From NCBI GenBank assembly GCA_964497495.1, contig CAZCCZ010000008.1, positions 35,808 to 99,807 on the forward strand: 64,000 bases of DNA, given 5' to 3'. The notes beneath the pieces are model-generated. The model ran no database searches and had not been told where the DNA came from. It saw only the letters and a list, made by a program, of their open reading frames with translations. The stretch is from CAXXOK01 sp964497495 (lineage in GTDB: Bacteria > Bacillota > Clostridia > Christensenellales > Aristaeellaceae). This document shows positions 7,634 to 15,516 of the stretch, piece after piece. Within the stretch, counting starts at the first letter, position 1, and every line of letters begins with the position of its first letter. The translations under genes were made by a program, and so were the position numbers.

Positions 7634-9250
7634 CTAACGGAACAGGCGCACCGTCTGCCCCTTTCCAAGGATCCCCGTCTGGATGCCGGAGATAAACACC
7701 TTGTCTGCCTGCGTCGCGACGACGTTGACGGGGATGAAAACCTGCGAGCCATCGTCGTTGACGCGCACCACGCCCTGCTGGTTGTTCTGCGTATAAATAG
7801 CGGTGGAGGGGACCATAAGTCCGTCGGCGTATTCGCCCAGTTCCGCCTGGCAGGCGCGCATGTACAGCACGGGCGTCACGTCCCCCATCACGGCCAGGCG
7901 CACCAGCAGTTCCCCGCTGGCGCGCGTATAGCTGAGCACCTGAGCGTCCACCGTGGTGTTGGCGAACTGTTCCAGCATCAGCTTGTAGCTGGTGCCCTCC
8001 ACGGGCGACCACGTGCTGTCCTTGATGAGCATGAGCACGGCGTAGTTGTTGTTTTTCACCAGCCGGTAGATATCCGTTTTGCCGCGTTCGGAGGCGGCCA
8101 CTTCCGGTTTCTGGCCGTCGAACATCGCGCGCACCTCGGAAGGCGAGAAGCTCTCGAACCTGTCCGGGGTCAGGGCCGACTCGTACCCGTCGGTGTAAAA
8201 GCTGATGATGCTCTCCTGCGTGGCGGCGCGCTGCTTGATCCAGCTGTCGATACGCTGCTGCTGGGTTTCCTCGTCGTCGTACAGGCGGTTAAGGCGCATG
8301 TCGGAGGAATACTTGCTGCGGAAATAACTCTGCCGCTGGTCGATGGCCGTTTTCAGGATCGACTCCTGGTTGACCAGATTGCCGCGCGAGCCCTGCACCA
8401 GCGAGCGTACCTCCAGCCCGCGCTGCACCACCTCGGTTTCCAGCCGCGTCATTTTCTGGTCGTAGGCCGTCTCACCGGCAAGCAGCGTTTGCTGGTAGTC
8501 CTTGATCTGGTCGCGGTAGTCTTGCAGGGTCGTCATTTCCTTGCTGCTGTACCCGGTGGAGTACACGTAGCAAACCACGTCGCCGCGGTAGACAGTGCTG
8601 CCCTCCTCCGCCACGTACTCGATGCTCTGCACGCCCTCGTCGTTATACACGGTCTCGTTGCGGACGATCAGCGCGTCCCCCGTGTATACGGTGCCCAGCG
8701 TGCCCTGCTCGATCAGGGCGGTCGCGGCCCCGCTGCCCTTCATGTTGTTGAAAACGAACAACGCCGCCACCGCAAGGATCGCCACGATCGCAAAAGACTG
8801 GAGGATGCGCGCGGGTTTGCTTCGCCGCATCCGCTTGCTCCTGCGCCGCTGCTTGCGCTCCTTTTTGGCTTTTACCGCCGCGTGGGCTTTCTGCGCCGCC
8901 TGAAATTCCAGCAGTTGCTGCGGCGTCATGCCCAGTTGCGCGGCCTGCCATTGCAGGGCCTGTGCGTCGTTCATCCCCTGCGCGGGCTGCCCTGCCTGCC
9001 AAACGCCCGCCTGCGCCGCGCTGGCCGCCTGCTGCGCCTGCCATTGGGCAAACTGCTCCGGCGTCATGCTCTGCGCCGGCTGCCACTGCGCCGGCTGTTC
9101 CGGCGGCGCGGCCTGCCACGCGCCCGGTTGCCCGCCGCTCGCCGCCTGCATGGCCTGCCACTGGGCGTACTGCTCCGGCGTCATGCTCTGCAGCGCCTGC
9201 CACTGCGCGATCTGTTCCGGTGTCCACCGGTCGCCGCCGTTGCCCTGCAT
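7634..9250 (-). CDS. HlyD-like membrane protein with N-terminal Trp/Gln repeats
   Basis: 538 residues. Residues 1-115 are a soluble, Q/A/W-rich region with recurring MTPEQ(F/Y)AQWQA units; then a strongly basic patch (KERKQRRRSKRMRRSK), one transmembrane helix (about 150-168, AIVAILAVAALFVF) and an extracellular portion with biotinyl-lipoyl-like segments flanking a coiled-coil hairpin (about 230-330), as in HlyD/adaptor proteins. Genes for such proteins commonly precede yggS-sepF in Clostridia, so a division or envelope role is more likely than drug efflux; that is inference. No ABC or MFS partner is adjacent. ATG has an AAAGGAGTT ribosome site. Confidence 0.75.
   Translation of the reverse strand: MQGNGGDRWTPEQIAQWQALQSMTPEQYAQWQAMQAASGGQPGAWQAAPPEQPAQWQPAQSMTPEQFAQWQAQQAASAAQAGVWQAGQPAQGMNDAQALQWQAAQLGMTPQQLLEFQAAQKAHAAVKAKKERKQRRRSKRMRRSKPARILQSFAIVAILAVAALFVFNNMKGSGAATALIEQGTLGTVYTGDALIVRNETVYNDEGVQSIEYVAEEGSTVYRGDVVCYVYSTGYSSKEMTTLQDYRDQIKDYQQTLLAGETAYDQKMTRLETEVVQRGLEVRSLVQGSRGNLVNQESILKTAIDQRQSYFRSKYSSDMRLNRLYDDEETQQQRIDSWIKQRAATQESIISFYTDGYESALTPDRFESFSPSEVRAMFDGQKPEVAASERGKTDIYRLVKNNNYAVLMLIKDSTWSPVEGTSYKLMLEQFANTTVDAQVLSYTRASGELLVRLAVMGDVTPVLYMRACQAELGEYADGLMVPSTAIYTQNNQQGVVRVNDDGSQVFIPVNVVATQADKVFISGIQTGILGKGQTVRLFR
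9037..9232 (-). repeat. MTPEQ-x-AQWQA coding repeats in the HlyD-like gene
   Basis: At least three related units (WTPEQIAQWQ, MTPEQYAQWQ, MTPEQFAQWQ) plus degenerate forms (PEQPAQWQ). At DNA level the motif around 9050-9070 recurs near 9170-9190 with the same CTGCTCCGGCGTCATGCTCT core. Confidence 0.8.
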
Positions 9251-9395
9251 CGCATAACTCCTTTCCGAAACTCAAAAAAGCTTAATCGCCCCGTATCTCG
9301 TCAGGAAAACGGAAGAAGATCTTCGCCCGTGTCCGTAAGGGCGGGCCGGAAAGGCCGAAAAAGTTGTTCTTCCGGAAGGGCGGCCTCCGCAGCCG

Positions 9396-10133
9396 TTACG
9401 CTCCGCTTTCCTCGATGGCCCGCAGCCTCGCCAGCACGCGCCGCTCCATGCGGGACACCTGCATCTGGGATACGCCCAGGCGTTTGGCGGTCTCCCGCTG
9501 GCCCAGCCGGTCCCGGTAACGCAGCGTCAGCAGCTGGCGTTCCTTATCGTCCACCTTGCTCAATATCCAGCTCATCCACTGTTCCTGCTCCACGCGCTCG
9601 TAACCGTCGTCGTCCACACCCAGCAGGGAACTGAGGCCCGCCTCGCCGTCCTCGCCCACGGGGGCGTCCAGCGATGCGATATCGGTCTGGTTGCGCATAT
9701 CCAGCAACATCAGCAATTCGTCCGGCGAAATCTGCATCGCGTCGGCCAGTTCCCTGGCGCTGGGCTCGCGAAGCTGCTCGCGTTCGAACTGTTCCCGGAT
9801 CTGCTGCATCTTGTACAGTTTTTGCCGCGCGTCGCGGGGCACGCGCATGCCGGAAGCCTTGTCCCGCAAATAGTTACGCACGTCCCCCGCGATGGTGGGA
9901 ATGGCGTAGGTAATGAAACGGAAACCGCGCGAAGGCTCGAAACGCTCGATGGCCTTCATCAACGCGATGCTCGCCACCTGCTGAAGGTCTTCGCGTTCCA
10001 CGCCCCGCCCCTCGAAACGGCGCGCCACGGCGCGCGCCAAGGGCAGGTAGCTTTCCACAAGCTCGTCCCTCAGCGCGGGCGACCGTGTGACCGCATAACG
10101 TTCCAGAATCGGAACCAACCGTTCGTCGTTCAT
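9396..10133 (-). CDS. RNA polymerase sigma factor, SigB/SigF/SigG type
   Basis: 245 residues of group 3 sigma-70. Region 2 spans about 25-95 (core-binding and -10 recognition, with DLQQVASIALMKAIERF and FRFITYAIPTIAGDVRNYLRD), region 3 about 100-160 (VPRDARQKLYK), region 4 about 185-240 with the helix-turn-helix RETAKRLGVSQMQVSRMERR. The gene starts 12 bp after an RsbW-like gene, the anti-sigma/sigma order of sigB and spoIIA operons, but no SpoIIAA/RsbV antagonist is here. Whether it serves stress response or sporulation cannot be decided. Confidence 0.92.
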   Translation of the reverse strand: MNDERLVPILERYAVTRSPALRDELVESYLPLARAVARRFEGRGVEREDLQQVASIALMKAIERFEPSRGFRFITYAIPTIAGDVRNYLRDKASGMRVPRDARQKLYKMQQIREQFEREQLREPSARELADAMQISPDELLMLLDMRNQTDIASLDAPVGEDGEAGLSSLLGVDDDGYERVEQEQWMSWILSKVDDKERQLLTLRYRDRLGQRETAKRLGVSQMQVSRMERRVLARLRAIEESGA

Positions 10134-10145
10134 CGCGCACCGACC

Positions 10146-10532
10146 TTACGATATCGGAAGGGAGAAACCGATGGAGCCCACCCCGCACGCGTCGCACTGC
10201 AGCGACACGTCCGGCATCAGCGTTTCCAGCACGCCGCGGGTAATCTCCAGATCGCCCGTCGGCAGGTCGGAAGCGCCGCCGCTGCGCACGGCGTTCAGAC
10301 AGCAGTACAGCCGCCCGTTCTCGATACGGGCGCGCAGTTCCAGCCGGTCCGCCTTCACCGGCTGGTGCAGCAGGCAGTCGCAGCATTCGTCCGTCGCCGT
10401 GCGGAGATCGTCGATCAGGCCGACGTCCAAACCGGCGAGCATTCCCAAACCGCTCAACGCCATGCGCGCCAACAGCACAAAGTCTCTGTCCGCGGGCAGG
10501 CTGAGCACGATTTCGCCTTGCTTATTCGCCAT
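10146..10532 (-). CDS. RsbW/SpoIIAB-like anti-sigma factor, degenerate ATP site
   Basis: 128 residues with GHKL/HATPase-c character: N-terminal beta strand with PADRDFVLLARM, then the N-box helix DDLRTATDECCDCLL, a strand ENGRLYCCLN and the C-terminal helix LEITRGVLETLM. In RsbW-type kinases the N-box helix holds a Glu and an Mg-binding Asn; here the Asn position reads Asp or Cys, and no DxGxG (G1) or GxG lid is evident. It may bind the sigma factor without kinase activity. Assignment rests on size, fold pattern and its place immediately before the sigma gene. Confidence 0.75.
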   Translation of the reverse strand: MANKQGEIVLSLPADRDFVLLARMALSGLGMLAGLDVGLIDDLRTATDECCDCLLHQPVKADRLELRARIENGRLYCCLNAVRSGGASDLPTGDLEITRGVLETLMPDVSLQCDACGVGSIGFSLPIS

Positions 10533-10545
10533 TCCCCTGATCTCC

Positions 10546-10570
10546 TTTCAAGTTAACGCAACGCTTGAAA
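10546..10570. repeat. Inverted repeat upstream of the anti-sigma/sigma operon
   Basis: TTTCAAG-N11-CTTGAAA lies in the 43-bp gap between the TauE-like stop and the RsbW-like start, overlapping the ribosome site of the latter. It could be an operator or an RNA hairpin affecting translation. Confidence 0.4.
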
Positions 10571-10575
10571 CCGGC

Positions 10576-11334
10576 TTATCCTACCATATCCAAGAGCATT
10601 TTGGCAAGTAGCAGCGCCAGCACCGCCAGCATCATCACGCGTACCACGCCCCCGCCGCGCCGGATGGTGAGGCGGCTGCCGAACACCGCGCCCAGCATGG
10701 CGCAAAGCCCCACGGGCAGCCCCAGCAGGATCAGCACGTCTCCCGTGATCAGCAGGCTCGTAAGCGCCGCCAGGTTGCTGGCCAGGTTCACCAGCTTAGC
10801 GGTGCCGCTGGCCCGCACCTCTTCCATGGCGAAAACTTGTAAAAACAGCAGGATCAGGAACGTGCCGGTACCGGGGCCCACCAGCCCATCGTAGAAGCCG
10901 ACGCCGCAGCCGATGGCCAACGAAATGAGCCGCGTGGCACGCAAGGAACGTTCTTTCGGCTCCGCCTTGCGGCGCTTGCGCAGCGTAAACACCGCCGCCA
11001 CGGGGATGCAGGCCAGCACCAGCCCCTGCACCACGCGGTCCGGAAGGGAGGTCATCAGCAGCGCGCCCGCGGTGCTGCAAACCAGCGCGCCCAGCGCGGC
11101 GGGGATGCCCACCCGCCAGTCCAGCCGTTTGGCGCGGGCGAACGTGGCGGCGGCGAGAGACGTGCCCATCATGGCGGAGAGCTTGTTGGTGCCCGCCGCC
11201 AGCGCGGGCGGAAGCCCGGCCAGATAATAAGCCGGCAGCGAGATCATCCCGCCGCCGCCCGCGATGGAATCTACGAAGCCCGCCAGCAGCGCCAGCGGGC
11301 AGACGATCAGGAACATGGTGGGCGTAAGCGTCAT
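10576..11334 (-). CDS. TauE/SafE-family anion permease
   Basis: 252-residue membrane protein with about eight hydrophobic segments. Family signatures: FVDSIAGGGGMISLPAY near residues 20-36 (first repeat) and GFYDGLVGPGTGTFLIL in the second half. Members export sulfite, sulfonates or related organic anions; substrate here is unknown. The ATG at 11332-11334 overlaps the stop of the upstream DUF6020-type gene (ATGA), indicating coupling, though no functional link is obvious. A longer upstream in-frame extension lacks a ribosome site and is rejected. Confidence 0.9.
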   Translation of the reverse strand: MTLTPTMFLIVCPLALLAGFVDSIAGGGGMISLPAYYLAGLPPALAAGTNKLSAMMGTSLAAATFARAKRLDWRVGIPAALGALVCSTAGALLMTSLPDRVVQGLVLACIPVAAVFTLRKRRKAEPKERSLRATRLISLAIGCGVGFYDGLVGPGTGTFLILLFLQVFAMEEVRASGTAKLVNLASNLAALTSLLITGDVLILLGLPVGLCAMLGAVFGSRLTIRRGGGVVRVMMLAVLALLLAKMLLDMVG

Positions 11335-12953
11335 GCGCGGCTCTCCTTCGGGAGGGGATTCGGAACGTCGCGCGCGAGCGCGAAAAGGGCGAACGTACAC
11401 CACAGGGGGCTGAAGGAGAAGAACCGGGCGTCCTCCCCGCACAGCACGCACATCGTGCCCAGGTTATACAGCAGCGCGGGCGCGCACAGCAGCAGCGCGC
11501 GCGTGCCGTTGCGCCGCAGCGCGCGCAGGGCGAATACCAGCATCGCGGCGAACGAAACGCCGATGTTGCCGAAGTACCACGCCGGAAGGTTGAGCGCCAG
11601 CGGCGCGGTGACCACCGCTTTCACGGCCCCGCCGACCCGGTTGATGCGCCCGTTCTGCCGGGGTACGTCCGGCAGGTCGCCAGAGTTGCGCACGGCCACG
11701 TCCGCCGAGCCCTCGTCTGCCAGCCCCCATACCAGATCGGTCACGCCGTTGACGGCGGCGAACGCGGCGACAGGGTCGGCCTTCGCGGCGGAAAGCGCCA
11801 TGCGCAGCACCTGCGGGAGGGACGAACGGGCCATCAGCTCGCGGGTCGCGCCGAACTTGATGGAATTGTAGTTGTGAAGCTGGTACGCTTCCCAGCCCGC
11901 CTCGCCCGCCATGGCATCGGTAAAGGCGCGGGTCTCCGCGTCCAGCGCGCCCGGGTTCGTCTTGCGCACGTCGCAGACCACCGTCATGGGCAGGCCCACG
12001 GATTCTTCCAGCAGGTTATCCGGGTACGTAACGTTCAGGGAGGCGTACAGCGGCCCCCAAGCCAGCGCCAGCGCCGTTATCAGCGCGGCGGCGGCGGTGA
12101 GCGCGCCGCGGAGCTGTTTTGCGCACGTGAACGCCGTAACCGCCAGCAGCGGAAGGGTAAACAGCAGCGCGTTATGCCGCACCAGCGTAGTGAACGCCAG
12201 CGCCAGCCCGAAAGCCAGCGCGTTGCGGGTTTTTACCAGCCATTCACCCCGGCTGAAATACAGGTTGATCGCCTGCGCGCCCAGCACGACCGCGCCCACG
12301 GTCATGACGTTGTCCTTCCACAGGTACGTCATCGTGTTGCCCAGAATGGGCGCGGCCACCGCAAGCGCTTCCGTAAGCAGCAGCCAACCCGTTTTCACGC
12401 CCCACGCGTGGAGCGTCGCCACGAGGTAGCCCGCAGCCAGGCTGAACGCAAGGCACTGCACGGCCAGCGCGAAGGTGTAGCTGGGAACGATCAGCGCGCA
12501 AAGCCGCAGCAGCAGGGTATGAAACACCGGGTGCCAGTTGGAGTATACGCCCGTCAGCGCCTGCGTCCACTGCACCGCGGAATCCACGGACACGCCGCCC
12601 GGGTTGGCCGCCGCCAGATACACGGCGAGTATAAACAGGCTTACGCCCGCCGCGGCAAGGAAAACGCGCGCGTCGAGCTTCCCGCGAAACGCGGGCGCGG
12701 AAAGCGTCCACGCCGCGCGTTCGGAAAACAGGACGAGCGCGAAGTAAAGCCCGACGGCGATCACGGCGAACCACAGAAGCGCCGCCGCCGTATCCGCCGC
12801 GGAGGCGAACAGCGCGCTGCGGCTCAGGAACGCGGCGTACCCAAGGTATAAAGACAGGCAAACCGCGCACAGCCGGAACCAGAAGCGGTGCGGCCTGCCC
12901 GTAAACGGCGCGGCGTCGCCCGGACGCCGCGGACTGCGGTTTGTCTGTTTCAT
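11331..12953 (-). CDS. Polytopic membrane protein, DUF6020/GT-C-like
   Basis: 540 residues with some 11-13 hydrophobic segments. Resembles DUF6020 glycosyltransferase-like membrane proteins: an extracellular loop after TM2-3 contains PGGVSVDSAVQWTQAL...SNWHPVFHTLLLR (about 118-148), and later TYLWKDNVM, the pattern of GT-C enzymes that use polyprenyl-linked sugars. Catalytic residues cannot be fixed by eye. ATG at 12951-12953 follows GGGGAGAA; a GTG five codons earlier overlaps that site. A second homologue lies at 26325-28229. Confidence 0.75.
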   Translation of the reverse strand: MKQTNRSPRRPGDAAPFTGRPHRFWFRLCAVCLSLYLGYAAFLSRSALFASAADTAAALLWFAVIAVGLYFALVLFSERAAWTLSAPAFRGKLDARVFLAAAGVSLFILAVYLAAANPGGVSVDSAVQWTQALTGVYSNWHPVFHTLLLRLCALIVPSYTFALAVQCLAFSLAAGYLVATLHAWGVKTGWLLLTEALAVAAPILGNTMTYLWKDNVMTVGAVVLGAQAINLYFSRGEWLVKTRNALAFGLALAFTTLVRHNALLFTLPLLAVTAFTCAKQLRGALTAAAALITALALAWGPLYASLNVTYPDNLLEESVGLPMTVVCDVRKTNPGALDAETRAFTDAMAGEAGWEAYQLHNYNSIKFGATRELMARSSLPQVLRMALSAAKADPVAAFAAVNGVTDLVWGLADEGSADVAVRNSGDLPDVPRQNGRINRVGGAVKAVVTAPLALNLPAWYFGNIGVSFAAMLVFALRALRRNGTRALLLCAPALLYNLGTMCVLCGEDARFFSFSPLWCTFALFALARDVPNPLPKESRA

Positions 12954-12979
12954 TGCGGTTCTCCCCACGGTCTGCCTGG

Positions 12980-13003
12980 AAAAGAAACGGGCGGCCCGCC
13001 CGT
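12980..13003 (-). terminator. Terminator of the aspartate kinase gene
   Basis: Minus strand: ACGGGC-GGGCC-GCCCGT followed by TTCTTTT. Immediately after the lysC stop and before the DUF6020-type gene. Confidence 0.8.
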
Positions 13004-13018
13004 AACAAACCGTTGATC

Positions 13019-14335
13019 CTATTGAACGAACTCGTGGTAGATGGCGCGGATGGACGCCTCGAAATCGCAGCAGTCCACCCCCACCAGAATGCTCAGCTCG
13101 CTGGAGCCCTGGTCGATCATGCGGACGTTCACGTGCTCGCGGCTGAGCGCCGTGAACAGGCGCGCCGCGGTGCCGGGGTTATGCACCATGCCGCGGCCGA
13201 CCGTGGCGATCAGGCCCATGTCCTCGCTGATGGCCACGGTGTCCGGCGAGGTCAGCTCCATGATGCGGGATACCACCTGGTCCTTCACGGGTTTCAGTTG
13301 CGCCGTTTCCAGCACCACGCAAAGCGTGTCGATGCCGGTAGGCAGATGCTCGAAGGACAGCCCGGCTTCCTCCACGGCTTGCAGCACGCGGCGGCCGAAG
13401 CCTTTCTCCGTGTTCATCATCGCCTTTTCCACGGAGATGACGGAAAAGCCCATGCGCCCGGCGATGCCCGTGATGACGAAGGGATTTTTAGAATCGTCCG
13501 CCTGGTGGGTAATCAGCGTGCCCGCGTGTTCCGGGTGGTTGGTGTTGCGGATGTTGGTGGGAATGCCCGCGCGGTGCACGGGAAAAACACTGTCCTCGTG
13601 CAACACGGTCGCGCCCATGTAGCTGAGCTCCCGAAGCTCCCGGTAGGTGATGCTCTGAATCGGCAGCGCGCCCTGCACGATGCGGGGGTCCGCCATCAGG
13701 AAACCGTTGACATCTGTCCAGTTTTCGTACAGGTCGGCGCCCGCGGCGCGGGCGACGATGGCGCCCGTCACGTCGCTGCCGCCACGGCTGAACGTGTGGA
13801 TGGCGCCGTCCGGCAGGGAGCCGTAAAAACCGGGCACCACGGCGTTGGGCTCGCGGGAGAGCCGTTCGCCCAGCGCGGCGTCGGTGCGCTCGCTGTCGAA
13901 CGCGCCGGTTTCGGTAAAGAAAATATAGTCCTTCGGGTCCACGAAGGTGAAGCCCAGAAAATCGCTGAGCAGCAGGCCGTTCAGGTATTCGCCGCGGCTG
14001 GCGCAATAATCCTCGCCCGCGCCGTTTTCAATCTCCCCGCGGATTTGGTTCAGCTCCGTTTCCAGATCGAACGCCAGTTTCAGTTCCCCGGCAATCTGCC
14101 GGTACCGGTCGCCGACGCTCTGAAAAATCGTTTGCCAGTCTCCGCCGTCCCTGTGCGTGCGCCAGACGGCATACAGCAGGTCGGTCACCTTTTCATCCCG
14201 CTCGAAGCGACGCCCGGGGGCGCTGGGCACCACGTATACGCGACGGGAATCCAAAGAAAGAATCTGGCGCACCTTCCGAAACTGGCCCGCGTCGGACAGC
14301 GAGCTGCCGCCAAATTTCGCGACGATATTGCCCAT
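13019..14335 (-). CDS. lysC: Aspartate kinase
   Basis: 438 residues; phosphorylates aspartate, the entry step to lysine, threonine, methionine and diaminopimelate. N-terminal kinase domain with VAKFGGSS (Lys7), the substrate loop FSRGGSDVTGA and ADPRIV region; two C-terminal ACT domains (about 300-438, with FSVISVEKAMM and NVRMIDQGSSELSI) that usually bind lysine or threonine for feedback control. The ATG at 14333-14335 has a GGAGGG site. Monocistronic: own promoter and terminator. No lysine riboswitch is visible in the short leader. Confidence 0.96.
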   Translation of the reverse strand: MGNIVAKFGGSSLSDAGQFRKVRQILSLDSRRVYVVPSAPGRRFERDEKVTDLLYAVWRTHRDGGDWQTIFQSVGDRYRQIAGELKLAFDLETELNQIRGEIENGAGEDYCASRGEYLNGLLLSDFLGFTFVDPKDYIFFTETGAFDSERTDAALGERLSREPNAVVPGFYGSLPDGAIHTFSRGGSDVTGAIVARAAGADLYENWTDVNGFLMADPRIVQGALPIQSITYRELRELSYMGATVLHEDSVFPVHRAGIPTNIRNTNHPEHAGTLITHQADDSKNPFVITGIAGRMGFSVISVEKAMMNTEKGFGRRVLQAVEEAGLSFEHLPTGIDTLCVVLETAQLKPVKDQVVSRIMELTSPDTVAISEDMGLIATVGRGMVHNPGTAARLFTALSREHVNVRMIDQGSSELSILVGVDCCDFEASIRAIYHEFVQ

Positions 14336-14419
14336 CCGGTCGTTCCCTCCAACCCACGGCGGCCCGCCGGCCGCCGGCGTATCGCGGAGCCCGTATTCGC
14401 CGGGACCCCACGAAAAAAT

Positions 14420-14449
14420 ATTGTATCCGATAAGCGCGCCCAAAGTCAA
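14420..14449 (-). promoter_or_regulatory. Promoter of lysC
   Basis: Minus-strand TTGACT (14444-14449), 18-bp spacer, TACAAT (14420-14425), 85 bp upstream of the start codon. Confidence 0.85.
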
Positions 14450-14484
14450 TCCCCGCGTGGAAAAACGGCAACCCTGCGCCCGTT

Positions 14485-15033
14485 TCAGGCTTTGGCCGCC
14501 AACCATTCCTCCCGGAGCACAGCCATAAAGAGAAGGTCCGCAAACTCCCCGTCCACAAGGAACGCCTTGCGCTTCAGCCCTTCCCGTTTGAAACCGGCCT
14601 TCTCGTAGCAGCGCAGGGCGCGCAGGTTGTCCGCGGCCACTTCCAGTTCCACGCGTTCCAGCCCCAGAATGGTAAACGCGTATTCCAGCAGCAGCCCGAT
14701 CGCCTCCTCTCCCACGCCTTTGCCCCGGTTCTCCTCGCCGCCGATCACCATGCCCATTTCGGCGGAGCGCATCTTCCAGTTGATGCTGAACAGGTCGATC
14801 TGCCCGATGTAGGCCGCGTTCTCGATATGGGCAATGATGAAAAACGCGCCGTTGGCGCCCGCGCTCATCGCGTGGGAAAGAAAATCGGCGGTATCGGTGC
14901 TGCTTTGCGGCATCCAGAAGCGCGAGCTCAGGTAACGGATGGTATCCCGGTCGTTCACCCACGTGCGGATGGCGGGCAGGTCGTCCTGCCGGTAATCACG
15001 CAGCATAATTCTCTTTCCGTACAGGTGGGGCAT
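14485..15033 (-). CDS. GNAT N-acetyltransferase (RimJ/RimL-like)
   Basis: 182 residues. Acetyl-CoA-dependent N-acyltransferase fold; the acetyl-CoA loop reads GEENRGKGVGEEAIGLLLEYAF (about 98-119; R/Q-x-x-G-x-G pattern) and is followed by LERVELEVAADNLRALRCYEKAGF, the standard C-terminal motif B region of RimJ/RimL enzymes. Targets may be a protein N-terminus or a small amine. ATG at 15031-15033 preceded by AGGAGGAAAA. It follows the TM2 gene by 10 bp, so probably co-transcribed. Confidence 0.9.
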   Translation of the reverse strand: MPHLYGKRIMLRDYRQDDLPAIRTWVNDRDTIRYLSSRFWMPQSSTDTADFLSHAMSAGANGAFFIIAHIENAAYIGQIDLFSINWKMRSAEMGMVIGGEENRGKGVGEEAIGLLLEYAFTILGLERVELEVAADNLRALRCYEKAGFKREGLKRKAFLVDGEFADLLFMAVLREEWLAAKA

Positions 15034-15043
15034 GGTTTTCCTC

Positions 15044-15469
15044 CTATTTCTTCAGCGGCAGGCCGTTTCCGTCGCGGAAGCTGCCGCTTGCGATGGTAAT
15101 CAGGTCGATCAGCCACCCCAGCCCGCCCCAGCCGCAGGTGAGCAGGAACAGGATACCGGTGCCGACTTTGCCCACGTAGAAGCGGTGCAGCCCCAGTCCG
15201 CCCGCGAACAGGCACAGCAACAGCGCGGCCAGCCAGCTCTTTTCCGAACACGGAATTGCCACGGGTTGTTGCACATACACAGGCTGGTATACAGGCTGGT
15301 ATACAGGTTGGTACACGGGTTTTTCCACGTATACTACCTGCGGGGGCGGAGGCGGCGCCGGGGGCGCGGGCGCGGGTTCGTCGTCCCGCCGGAAAACGGT
15401 GCTGCCGCAGTTGGGGCATTTTTGCGCGGTGTCGAAGATGTGCGTTTTACAGTATGCGCAGTAAGCCAT
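15044..15469 (-). CDS. TM2-domain membrane protein with zinc ribbon
   Basis: 141 residues. N-terminal zinc ribbon (CAYC at 4-7, CPNC at about 18-21), a Pro-rich linker, three tandem YQPV units, then a TM2 module of two transmembrane helices (LAALLLCLFAGGLGLHRFYVGK ... WGGLGWLIDLITIA) with the conserved HRFYVG turn. Function of bacterial TM2 proteins is unknown; the fold suggests a membrane sensor or scaffold. ATG at 15467-15469 has AGGGAG 8 nt upstream; an in-frame GTG three codons earlier is less likely. Confidence 0.88.
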   Translation of the reverse strand: MAYCAYCKTHIFDTAQKCPNCGSTVFRRDDEPAPAPPAPPPPPQVVYVEKPVYQPVYQPVYQPVYVQQPVAIPCSEKSWLAALLLCLFAGGLGLHRFYVGKVGTGILFLLTCGWGGLGWLIDLITIASGSFRDGNGLPLKK

Positions 15470-15516
15470 ATCGATCACTCCCTATCGGTGTTCGTCCGGC
15501 GCGGGTTCCCGGCCCG

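Noticed and set aside
14336..14419. Lysine riboswitch before lysC
   Set aside because: The leader is only about 80 nt and lacks the conserved lysine-riboswitch core; the GC-rich repeat near 14355-14375 is just a short hairpin.
15283..15318. Short direct repeats (about 12 bp) near the TM2 gene
   Set aside because: They encode the tandem YQPV units of the protein and are not a separate element.
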